Source: Neofusicoccum parvum
Lineage: Eukaryota > Ascomycota > Dothideomycetes > Botryosphaeriales > Botryosphaeriaceae
Assembly: GCA_020912385.1 (NCBI GenBank)
Contig: CP087215.1
Span: 434,001-498,000, forward strand
Direction: 5' to 3'
Length of the DNA: 64,000 bases
Shown: one piece after another, positions 52,145 to 61,880 of the stretch
Position numbering within the stretch: position 1 is the first letter of the stretch
How the letters are laid out: every line of letters starts with the position of its first letter
Translations under genes and position numbers: made by a program
Notes under the pieces: model-generated
Databases searched by the model: none
The model's input: the letters and a program-made list of their open reading frames with translations, nothing else
Told to the model about the DNA's origin: nothing

Positions 52145-54002
52145 AGCTCGAGTAACGTCGCGGAGCGCATGTGGTGGTTGAGCAGGCGCGCGGAGCCCTC
52201 AGCCTCACCCGTCGGTAGCCGCGGCTGGAGACTCGTGGGATCGCAGGACGCAGGGGACGGCGGGGGAGTCGAGTGGTGTTGTTTCATGTAAGGGCGCGCG
52301 CGGGAATTCTGGAAGGCGGCGCCGGGTGGTACAAAAGGCGTGGTCTGAAGGGAGCGAGCTTGGGTGATAGGTATCTGATAGCGCGGGCGTTGCCTGGGCG
52401 GAGCGCGCGCGCACTTGAAGACGACGGCGGGCGCTTGGGGCTAGCGCAGGCGGGCGTCCGGGCGACTGCGCTGGGGGGCGCAGGACGGTGGCCAGGCCGA
52501 ATGGTGGTGCTGTCTGGCTGCTAGTGTGCTGCCGAAGCGTCGGGCGGCGCACTGGGCGGGAGGGTCCTTGGGTGGAAGGGACCGCTGGCGGCGATCCGCG
52601 CCGGCTGTAGGGTCGCGTGTTGCTGACACGGCAGTTCCACCGCGCGGGGTCTGGTTCAACGATCCAGCACCGTTCGCTGAGGGCTGCGTCCAAGCGGCGA
52701 TCTGCATCCCCCGGGCAGCGTGGGGAGCGCGGGAGCCTTCAGGACGGAGGGTGGGTTTCAGGGACGGCCAGCGGGCGGTCGAAAGGCAGGCACAGGGAGC
52801 CAGTCGCAGCGCGCCCGGCCGGGGTCACGTTGCCGGCGAGCAGCATTTCCGCCGCATCCGCCGATAAAGCCCGCACACACGCCCGCCGCGCAAATGATGC
52901 ACGCCCATCACTTCTAGCTGGAGGCGCGCCTGTCCGCTGCCTGCTGCCCGCTGCCCCAAGCCCGCACGCGCTGCCGGCCGCCGCCCAGCGCCTCCGCACC
53001 GCTGCCGGGTCCGTCCTTGCACAAGCCTCCTCCCACCAGCCAGCCCGCGCCCGCCATCCCCAAGCCGCGCCGGTGACGTGACCGTCACCCCGCCCAAGCG
53101 CGCCCTCCAAGCGCGCGCTGCCATCCCGTGCAGGCGTGTCCTGGCCGCCCCCCACGGCGGCCAATCCGTGGGGGAAGCGTGGTGGACGGCGGGTTATATG
53201 GGGCAGCCGGCCGCCAGTCCGTCGTCCGCCTGCTCTGGTGAGCAGCAGCCCACCGCCTGGGCATCGCGGCGGCGACAGGCAGCCCACCGAGCCCTGTCAG
53301 ATGAGACAGCACCCGCACCACGTGCGTCGGGCCACGGCCACACGCCTCACCCCGCGGCTTGCTGCGGCTCAGCTTGCTTCTTCGCTGCTCTGCAGGCGGC
53401 AGGGCGGGCTGGAGACGGCGGCATGAAGGAGGGCAGCAGCAGCGTGCGCAGCGGCGAAGATCAACAACGCCGTCCTGGCATTCCTTCACTTTGCTTTTTG
53501 GCCGCGCCCCTCGGCAAATCAGATGCGCCGCGCAGCATTCATATGCAGGACACATTCTCCCCGGACGTCGCCTTTGCCGTCTCCGAGCTCTTTTCGGGGT
53601 TGCATCTGCACGCGCGCACTGACGCCTGGACGGAGGCCTCCGGGCGCGCCCATAGGCCGCGCGCGCGGGCGGGAGCGGAGGGAGCATGGGAGGCGTGCGG
53701 CGGCAGGCCACACGCCGAAGCTTATAGAGGGGGGGAGGGCGCAGAGAGCGCAGCACGGCCGCTGGACAGCTCGCGGGCGGCCCGTCTCGCAGCGCCCGCA
53801 GGCCGGCACCGGTGGCCACGGACGCCCAGGGAGAGCCGGAGATGGGTCGGCCGACGGGGCCCAGGACGGGGCCCACGGATTTTGTGTAGTTCCGCGCGAT
53901 GTGCGCCGGAACGACACGGGTCATGACATAAGACGCTCTCCCTACTCGTAGTAGGTAAATTGGCCATGGAGCTCAGCCTGCCCTCCTCACCTCAACCACA
54001 AT
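52145..54002. other. Divergent 1.9 kb intergenic region
   Basis: GC-rich spacer between the divergent transcription-factor and F-box genes. Frames reach 280 codons on both strands simultaneously (53,080-53,930), the pattern expected of stop-poor GC-rich DNA. A long 5' leader for the transcription factor, common in fungal regulators, is likely here. Confidence 0.45.
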
Positions 54003-55487
54003 ATGGCCGAAACTGCCACTCACCACACAGGCCTGGGCGCGCGCTTGAAGGGCGTGTTGCGGCCGAAGAAGTCGCGCGCCCGCCTGTCCAAGAAGCCGCC
54101 GTCTGAGTCCATCAGTGCTGAAATCGTCAGGAGGAACAACGAGACCATCTCCAAGAGCGCCAGCTCGCTGCTGGGGCAAGACGTGCTCAAGCCGCTGCCG
54201 CTGCCTCCGCCGCTGCCGCACGCGCCACAGCCGCCCCCGGATTCCGCGCTGATTGACAGGCATACAGGAGAGCGTCGCGACATTACCGCGCTGATTCATG
54301 GCCTGCAGGACTCCTTCGAGCCGGGGGAAGATGACATACCCGAGGAGTTTGATGAAAATCGCCCGCCGGGCGAGCCTCTAATCGAAAGCCTGCCGCACAA
54401 AACCTGGCATCACATTGCAGATCTCTTGACGCCAGCAGACGCTGCGAGCTTGGCGTTTGCGAACAAGACTCTGGCCAATATTCTCGGGCCCGCGCCATGG
54501 GAAGCGTTGAGGTTGCCGGAGAACCGCCTGCACAGGATCCAATTTCTGGCCCCGATGGACCGCCATCTTCCCAACCACCTTTTGTGCATTCCGTGCGCCA
54601 CCTACCATGTCCGGACGCAGCGTGGCAAGGAAGAGCTGAAGCCTCCGCACGTGCTCAACCCGCTGTTCAACTGTCCCAATGCTACAAATCCTCTTCTGCC
54701 ACCACCGCGCCTGCGAATAACACCGAATCGCAAGCTTCCATTCTCCTTCGTCCAGCTCACAACAAGAGCAGAGCGCCATGGGCCCCAATACGGCATCCCT
54801 GTTGAAAACTTGTATCGCCGTTGGAAGGACTCCGCGAGCGGTTGGTCCCACCACACCCGTTATTACGTCATCAACGGCCACCTTTTCTTGCGGGTGATCA
54901 GCTTCGCCTTCGCGCCGGCCGGCCTGCCACCCAGCGGGCAGCGCACCCTCCTTTACTCGCGCGAGGACTACACGCCCTACTTCTCCGTGTGTGCGCACTG
55001 GCGGGACGGCGAGCTGATGAACCTGTGCAAGTGCGCGCTCAACCACATCCCCAAGCCGCGCCAAGGCAACGGGCCGGAGCAGCAGGTGCAGCGGCGCATC
55101 GACTCGCGCATCAAGCACGTGCCGACGGCGAACGCGGTCGTCAGCCAGTGCGGCGAGTGCAAGGCGATCCGCCGCTGCACCGAGTGCCCGACCGAGTACC
55201 TGATCGAGCTCAAGCTCGCCGAGGACAAGAGCGACCCGATGCAGAAGTTCAAGCAATCCATTTCCGTCACCCGCTGGAGCGACCTGGGCGATGGCACCAC
55301 TCCCGCCTCGCCCGAGTGGGCCGCTGTCAACGGCGAAGCCGAGTACGACTCGTTCAAGAAGATTGGCAAGCGCGCCATTTCCGGCGTTTTTGAATCGCAG
55401 GAAGGGGATTTCATGCCATATCAGGCGATCAAGTCGTTGAATCCAAAGGGCATAAAGAAGGGCGAAGAGGGAAACAGCTGGTACTGA
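54003..55487 (+). CDS. F-box protein
   Basis: Intronless, 494 aa. The F-box is at ~125-163: 'PLIESLPHKTWHHIADLLTPADAASLAFANKTLANILG'-like with the LP..hh..I...L...D..sL hydrophobic spacing. Downstream is a conserved region with paired Cys: CIPCATYH, FSVCAHWRDGELMNLCKC, and a CxxC cluster 'QCGECKAIRRCTECPTEYLIELK' (~385-410) that looks like a small metal site. The N-terminal ~110 residues are basic and Pro-rich. F-box proteins bind Skp1 and bring substrates to SCF ubiquitin ligases; the C-terminal half would be the substrate-binding part, with no WD40 or LRR. Function unknown. The start ATG follows CAATATGG; its in-frame context and the absence of upstream ATG in frame support it. Confidence 0.85.
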   Translation: MAETATHHTGLGARLKGVLRPKKSRARLSKKPPSESISAEIVRRNNETISKSASSLLGQDVLKPLPLPPPLPHAPQPPPDSALIDRHTGERRDITALIHGLQDSFEPGEDDIPEEFDENRPPGEPLIESLPHKTWHHIADLLTPADAASLAFANKTLANILGPAPWEALRLPENRLHRIQFLAPMDRHLPNHLLCIPCATYHVRTQRGKEELKPPHVLNPLFNCPNATNPLLPPPRLRITPNRKLPFSFVQLTTRAERHGPQYGIPVENLYRRWKDSASGWSHHTRYYVINGHLFLRVISFAFAPAGLPPSGQRTLLYSREDYTPYFSVCAHWRDGELMNLCKCALNHIPKPRQGNGPEQQVQRRIDSRIKHVPTANAVVSQCGECKAIRRCTECPTEYLIELKLAEDKSDPMQKFKQSISVTRWSDLGDGTTPASPEWAAVNGEAEYDSFKKIGKRAISGVFESQEGDFMPYQAIKSLNPKGIKKGEEGNSWY

Positions 55488-56030
55488 GAGCTTAGATGCG
55501 GTGGTTCAAAACGATTCGCCGTTTCCGGTTCACATTGGCATACAGCGCCGGAGCAGTTCCATGTGAGGGTCTTTAACAGCGTCGGTAGTTTGGGTTCTGG
55601 ATCGTCATCATTTTCCCGGGGCGCAAGTGATTCTGGAGATGCATCAAGGTGGAGCGTCAAATACGTCCGGGCTTTCTCGTTTCTGGATTTGTTCGATTCC
55701 TTCAGGTCTCAATGATACGAGGAGCAGGTGCCAGGAGCCTCGCAAAAAAAAAATAGCAAGAAGAAGGATTTGGTAACTCCATGACGTGAGGTGGATAATC
55801 TTCTCGCTCACTAGGCTGGGCCTACATTCAGAGGTCGATTTAGTGTATAATGGACCGAAAGGAATGGTCGGGCCAGGGACCCCTCGTTTATACCCCAATA
55901 TCCCAATAGGAAGTAGATGCATCATCAAATTTCTCTCAACTTTTTCTCATGCTCATCTCCTCATTTCTTTGTAAATTAACTCACCTATCACCTTTCTCTT
56001 TATTCCATTGTAATCAACCAGTTCTCAATT
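55488..56030. other. Convergent intergenic region
   Basis: About 540 bp between the 3' ends of the F-box (+) and CobW (-) genes. A-tract at 55746-55755 and T/C-rich stretches near 55,930-56,000 fit 3' UTRs. No gene. Confidence 0.5.
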
Positions 56031-57593
56031 CTACGCCCCACTCACTCCGAGTGCCTTCCAGAGACTCTGCTCAAACCGCTCCTCCTCAACGCCCCTTCCA
56101 ATCAATACGACCTTGCCGCTCTGCTTTGCGTCGGCGCCGGTATCCTGTCCGCTCGCTGGGCTGTCTCTCGCATCCAAAATCTCAAAGACCTCTCTCACGC
56201 CCTGAATCAGCTTCAAAGTACCATCAACCATGGGCACGCGTCCTTTCGTCCTGTGGACCTCGAACTTGACCGACGTCTCGCCGGGTAGCGTCTCTTCCCA
56301 CAGCAGCGACTGGAGCCACGTATCCAAAGTGGCGAGTCTCTCCTGAGTCAGCGCGGGGATGGGGATGGTGATCGTGGCGATGGTCTGCAGACGTGTCAGA
56401 ACTAAATGTGAAAAGATGGTCAGAACACACTCACCGGGTCCAGGTGACTGTGGCCTTTGGCAGCAAAATCCAACGTCGCTGCATCAACGGCGTCATAAGC
56501 GTGGAGGTCAAGCAGCACACCCTCCAGCTGTGGCACCTGGCTATGGTCCGTCACATGGATCTTCGCGAGCGCGTTGATGGCGCTGATGCGCTGCCGCACG
56601 TTCTCGAGCTCCTCTGCCGTGACAAGATCGCTCTTGTTGATGACGACGACATCGGCATGCGAGATCTGCAAGTGCGCGGTCGTCATTTCCGGGCCCCGGT
56701 GGTCGTGGTCTTCTTCTGTGTGGGCAGCCGTCTCGGGTGGCGGCTCGTCCAGGCTCTTGAGGATATTTTTAGCATCAACCAGCGTGACGATGCCGTCCAG
56801 ATAGATGGTGCTCCCCAGCCCCTCGTCCATCCAGAACAATGGCGCAATATTGCCCGGGTCGGCTAGGCCGGTGGTCTCAAGCAAAATGTAGTCGAAGGCG
56901 CCGCGGCGCTCCATGAGAGACTCGATGGCTTGGACGCCGGTGTCCTTGACGGTGCAGCACAGGCAGCCGTTGGCCAGGTCAAGCCATTCTTCGACCTGGC
57001 CGCCGTCGTTGTTGACGGTGAGCGACTTCTCGATGTCGGCGGCTGTGGCGTCGAGTCGCCTGGGTCAGTTTCCAACATAACTGCGCTGTGAAGCGGGAAG
57101 CTTACAGTTGCCGAACTCTAGCGCTATTGTTAGCGAGCCGGGCACGTTTCTTGTGGCAGCGAGAATACGCGCCATTCAGTATAACGGCAATCTTCTTGCC
57201 ATGGCGCTCGTTCAGGATGTAGTTGAGCAGCGTGGTCTTGCCGGCGCCCAGGTAGCCTGTGGGCGATGGATGTTAGCCACAGGGCTCGGGTCGAGGTTTG
57301 GTGCTCAGCAAGGTTCACACCAGGGACTGACACGGCGGATCAAGAATACTCCGCGGCCTGAATCATGGAATGCGCTGGTGTCGGGCAGGGAGGCGTGCGC
57401 CATGGGAATGGCTGCAGGCCAGAGACCCAGAAGCAGGAAAGCGTGACAAGAGCATACCGGTGACTATCGTGATGGGGACCTTGACCAGGGCCAGGTCGTC
57501 CACCTCGGCGGCGAGGGCCTCGTCGGCGGCTGCGCTCGCGGGCTGGCTGGAGCCCACCAGGAGCGGCGGGGCCTCGTCGTCGTCGATGTCCAT
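56031..57593 (-). CDS. ZNG1: CobW/COG0523 G3E GTPase, zinc metallochaperone Zng1 type
   Basis: Five exons (minus order): 57458-57593, 57173-57256, 57106-57117 (12 nt), 56435-57042, 56031-56384; 397 aa. The P-loop [13 protein letters not shown] (~45-57) is split by intron 1. The conserved AVILN/EFGN segment requires a GC-type donor after AATG and a 12-nt exon coding most of EFGN. Then come the CxCC metal motif GCLCC (~103-107), '[10 protein letters not shown]' (switch/Walker B), 'NKSDLV' (guanine specificity), a His-rich loop 'HTEEDHDH' and the C-terminal CobW_C domain ('[37 protein letters not shown]'). Zng1 proteins transfer zinc to methionine aminopeptidase 1 in a GTP-dependent way; the acidic N-terminus '[14 protein letters not shown]' includes the Cys-free equivalent of the MetAP-binding tail. 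It is divergent from the Mpv17 gene. Confidence 0.88.
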
Positions 57594-58070
57594 TGCTGCT
57601 CGCCGCGGCCGTGACAAAGAGGTGCTGACGACGTCGCGGAGTCCCCGCGGCGGTCTTTTTGAGGAATGGTTATCGATAAGCCCTGCGCAATTCCGGCTGA
57701 ACGCCGTTGCCGCGAACACGAGAAAGGAGCTCGCGCAATTGGGCCGGCGCTGGCTGAGCTGCGCGGCCCGCGCTGCACCCCAGCCGTTCCATTCTTGTGA
57801 AACGGACCTGTCCCACCGGGAGCATCGCCATCTCGCAGCCCGCGCCGATCACTTCCCCGTGCCCTGAATAGCACATGTGTCGTCGCGAGCACCTCGCGGA
57901 GCGCCTGAGAGCTTGTCCCGCCCTCTCCTAACCTGCACCCGTTCTCCAGCCCTGTCGCTACTGTGTCAACACCACCGAAAGCCGCCCTCGGTCCCTCCGC
58001 AACCGACGCTCCCAACCGTCCACTCGCTTCCAAGCCGCTCCGTTGTGTCGTCATCGCCCATTCGCCCACC
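57594..58070. promoter_or_regulatory. Bidirectional promoter region (CobW GTPase / Mpv17-like)
   Basis: A 477-bp spacer between divergent starts. No zinc-response or other defined operator was recognised by eye. Assignment rests on orientation. Confidence 0.5.
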
Positions 58071-58853
58071 ATGCCGTCTCCCATGGTCAATGCCACGCTG
58101 CAAGCAGCCGTCCTCTCCTCCTGCTCCAACATCCTCGCCCAAATCATCGACGCGTACCGCAGCAGCGTAAGCCATCCGGCCTTCCGCCAGCCCTCGCTCC
58201 GTCCCGTCCGCAGTGCCAGCTAACCTCTCCTCGCTCCGCCCAACAGCGCCCGCTCTCCTTCAACGCCCTCGAGTTCCTCCGCTTCGTGGTCCTGACCCTC
58301 ATCACCGCCCCGCCAAACTACCTGTGGCAGCAGCTCCTCGAGCGCACCTTCCCGGCCTATCCGCGCTCCGCCTCGCTCTCCCACGCCCACCGCTCTCCCC
58401 GCGTCTCGACCGACGGCGACCTCGAGAAGCATGGTGACGAGGACGGCAAGGTGTACGTCGAGGAGGAGAAGCCGAAGCTCGACCTCAAGAACACCATCAC
58501 CAAGTGGTTTGTCGACTGCATCACAATGGGCGCCATCATGAACACCGTCGCCTTCCTGGTCCTCATGGGCTTCATGAAGGGCCAGTCGAGCACCCAGATT
58601 GGCAACAACATCAGGACGGTAAGTCCGGACGCATGCTCGCAGAACTGTTAGAGTTGGTTTTTTTGTGGGTGTACGCTGATCCAAGGTGGATCATCAGGAG
58701 ACGATCCCGATCATCGTGGCGGGCTACAAGATCTGGCCCATTGCCTCCATCATCAGCTTCAGCTTCATCCCCGTCGAGAAGCGTATCGTTTTCCTGAGCG
58801 CTGTCGGCCTTTGCTGGGGCATCTACATGAGTTTGGTCGCCGCAAGGGTCTAA
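58071..58853 (+). CDS. Mpv17/PMP22-family membrane protein
   Basis: Three exons: 58071-58166, 58247-58618, 58698-58853; 207 aa. Introns of 80 and 79 nt, GTAAGC/GTAAGT donors, with CTAAC branch point in the first. The N-terminus 'MVNATLQAAVLSSCSNILAQIIDAYRSSRPLSFNALEFLRFV' is the first Mpv17 helix and linker; 'TAPPNYLWQQLLERTFP' is the typical G/A-PxxHxWY-like turn. A 45-residue acidic loop (~75-105) sits between helices 2 and 3. 'FVDCITMGAIMNTVAFLVLMGFMKG' and 'IVAGYKIWPIASIISFSFIPVEKRIVFLSAVGLCWGIYMSLVA' form helices 3-4; KIWP..NF is the family signature. The family forms channels in peroxisomal or mitochondrial inner membranes; which organelle cannot be read here. Confidence 0.9.
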
Positions 58854-60255
58854 ACGGGTTGCACGACCGAACACACTCTGATTATCGTAAAGACGGATGT
58901 GAAGGAATTAGTATTTGTCAAGTTTGCTTGGTGTAGCTTCTGTCTTCAGATGTCCTTCTGGATAGCTTTGGTTTTACTGTACCATTGGTTTCTTGGCGTT
59001 TTGGGCTGTTAGGGCTGCTGGTGGAATCCGCAGTATCGGGTTGGTTGGAATCTAGCCACACGCTTAGAAAATTGCGTGTCAAGAAGGTAAAATCAGAAAT
59101 GGAAATGGGTGGCCACTCAAAAGCCACGTCCGGTGACGCGTTGGTGCGAGGGGCCGTGCAAGACACCTACCAGGCACCCATCCAACTTCTCATGTGATTA
59201 TTGATCCATTGAGTTCGTAGGTAGCTCAGCAGGTCCACATTTGGGGTCTTTGTTTAGCTCCGAAAGACAAACGACCTTAGGTGTTCTCTCCGAAATCGAA
59301 GCTTACCGCTCTGGCACGGTTTTTGCTACGCTCAACTTGAGGCTCGAGACGCGCTGCCTTCTCTTTCTCCCATTTTCAACTCTGCCACACGCCCCAAATC
59401 AGGTCATCACGAACTTTGCCACAATTAATCTCCACCGCCGCACTACCATAGCCACTCAATCCTTTTCGACCGAGCCACAGAGCGGCGCTATTCTCTCAGA
59501 AACGAACGGCCGGGAAAGGAACCTTAATTAAATGCCGTGCGGCGCGCCGTGTGAAACTTTCTTTACTCCTTCGAGATCTCTCGATTCTTGTTTTGCCTTT
59601 CTCAGGCCTAGCGAATCATGGCCGTGTCGATCAATAGCATCGAGAACACGACACGGAAGAGTAAAGTTTGTCCATGACTGGCATGTGCGAACTCAAAAAC
59701 GTTATTAGGCGTGGCGCACCGTTCGGGCTGTTGGACCGCACGTTGGGTGAACGTGGCGATGAGCATGTGAGGGGGCGAATGAGGGTACTTGTGGGGGAGG
59801 TCTGCGGCAGAGCCTGTCAGGGCGATCGAAGCCGTGAGGATAGAGTAAGGACTGAGCGGTCTATTCTTGGAGAATTACAACGACGTCGTACTCACCATAC
59901 GTAGGCAGCTGAAAATGTCGTGACAGAGATACCAAATCCATCCAAAAGAACTTTTCAACTGTCCATGAAGGTATGCGCAGCTTGCAACACGCTTCATACC
60001 GACCAATCAGGTAGAACCAGTCAGTGGTTTTTACATTCTTTGTACCTTTTGTGAAAGGGACTATCAAACACTATTAAAGAGAGTACTATCCATCCAGAGA
60101 AAGTCCTCGAAGTTGATGGTAAGAAGAGGAGAAAACGAGTACGGACTTTAGTCCAGAGAACTCAACCTTCTTTTCGTCTCAACGAGGAGACCAGCCCCAC
60201 AACGAGACTCCCCTGGCCTGCTCAACCCACCCCAACTCCTCATTCAATTTCTGCT
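58854..60255. other. 1.4 kb convergent intergenic region
   Basis: Between the 3' ends of the Mpv17-like gene (+) and the secreted oxidoreductase gene (-). AT-richer than most of the window. No gene, RNA gene or long repeat recognised; the open frames are under 100 codons. Confidence 0.45.
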
Positions 60256-61880
60256 TCACTTGGGCGGATAGTCACCGCTGCCGCTCTCACCACTCACCCC
60301 ACTGGTCAACGCCGCCACCATCTGCATGACCACCCTCTCGGTGAAACCCCACAGCCTGCTCGAATCGTGCACGTGGAAGCTCGCGCCCGTCCACCACAGC
60401 CCCCGATACCCCTGCAGGCTCCCCAGCTCCCGGTAGAAGCCGGCCTCGATCTCGGCCGCCGGCACCGTGAACTCGAACGGGCAGTGGTTGGCGAAGTCGA
60501 CGATCTCCGGCTCCCCGGCCGACGTGGTGTTGGTGTACGTGCTGTTGGTGGTGTTGGGGTTGCCTTGCGGAGCCAGCATGCCGCCGAACGACGTCGCCTG
60601 CAGGTTGCGGAGCTTGACCATCGCGTCGGCCTTGACCTCGGCGTCGCTGAGGGGCGGGGATGAGTCGGTCGACGTGTAGTAGAAGGCGGCCAGCCCGGGG
60701 ATGCGCTGGGCGACGAAGTTGTAGGGGCCCGGCAGCGAAGCGAGGTTGTACCGCTGCTTCGGCGATGAGTTCCAGAGGGCGGTGCCGGGCGGGATGCCGG
60801 TGTTGCGGATCAGACCGGCCCAGTAGGTGTGGCTGCTGAAGCGGGAGAGGATGCTGTATTCGCGAGTATCGAGGGAAAGGGGGGCGAGGTTGTCTTGCAC
60901 GCGAGGAGGGGCGGTGACGAGGATCTGGTGAGCGCGGATGACAAGGGGACCGTTAGGGGTGCTGACGAGTAGGCTGGGCGGGCAGGCATGTTAGTCCCCT
61001 GGATAGTGGAGAGGTTTTGGGAAGTGACTTACGTGTTATAGCCATCACCGTCAGCCGAGGCGCGGTCTACACCGACGACCTCGCTGCTGAGGAGAGCGTC
61101 TGCTCCAAGCTCTGCCTGCGCTTCTTGCCAGAGCTCGATGTTGTCGGAGCGAGCGCTTGTGACAAAACCTGACTGGATTCCTTGGATGACACTGAGATCA
61201 AAGAACTTGAGTACGTAAAGCGACGGCATGGTCAGGATGTCGCCAAAACCCTGGCAGTACTGGAAGGCCGTTGGTACCATGGCGTCCAATTGATACTTGG
61301 TGACAAAGTCGCCGAACGGTAAAAGCAAATCTTCCGGAACCGGATCAGGAATATCGAAGAAACCTGATGACAGATACGGATATTTCGCGAGCTGTTCGGC
61401 GTAGGCTCGAAGCGCGACGGCTGTTGCACTTCGACTTGCCATTCCCGCAACATTTGGCATGCCGGTGTCAAAGTCCAAGGGCAAGACATTTGGCGGATTT
61501 GTTGAGGCCGGACCCAGAGGGATGTTGAAGCGAGAGAAGTAGTTCCGTACCACGGGAATGTTTTGGAAGATAGTGACAGTGTAGTCCAACGTCTGACCCG
61601 TCGTCGGGTCTGTATAAGTGTGCACATGGCCACCAAGATGGTCCTCCCTTTCGATGACTGTGACGGTGCGATTCAGGTCACGCAGTTTGATAGCTGCGTA
61701 AGTTCCTGTGGAACCCCCGCCCACGATGGCGACATCGCGAGTAATGACCTCGATGCTTGTGCCGGAACCGGAGCCTTGAGCCTCTCCTGATGCGCTCCCC
61801 CCATGGCAGTCCCTGGGGACCCAATGGCTGGGCGAAGCTACAGCGCTGCAGGCGAACAAGAAAGAAGGGAGTACCTTCAT
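60256..61880 (-). CDS. Secreted FAD-dependent amine-oxidase-like oxidoreductase
   Basis: Two exons, 61033-61880 and 60256-60973; 521 aa. An N-terminal signal peptide (MKVLPSFLFACSAVASPS, ~1-17) is followed by the FAD-binding Rossmann motif 'DVAIVGGGSTGTYAAIKLRDL' (GGGSTG 54-59) and 'VTVIEREDHLGGHVHTY' (Glu77). The 'GPYNFVAQRIPGLAAFYYTST' and C-terminal 'SLQGYRGLWWTGASFHVHDSSRLWGFTERVV' regions resemble fungal flavin amine-oxidase-like proteins such as beta-cyclopiazonate dehydrogenase. N-glycosylation sequons (NTTNSTYTNTTS region) agree with secretion. The 59-nt intron joins 'YN/TLLVSTPNGP'. No tryptophan-prenyl or terpene-type biosynthetic gene is nearby, so a cyclopiazonate function is not implied; a general secreted oxidase is more likely. 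Confidence 0.88.

Noticed and set aside
53080..53926. Overlapping 280-codon frames on both strands
   Set aside because: Mirror-image frames in GC-rich spacer DNA, no domain, no plausible start.
59221..59250. tRNA A-box-like string (GTAGCTCAGCAGG)
   Set aside because: No matching acceptor stem, anticodon arm or T-loop box downstream.
59524..59548. TTAATTAA and GGCGCGCC eight-base sites within 25 bp, resembling a cloning polylinker
   Set aside because: Neighbouring bases do not match a vector sequence I can recognise and flanks are ordinary genomic DNA; taken as coincidence.
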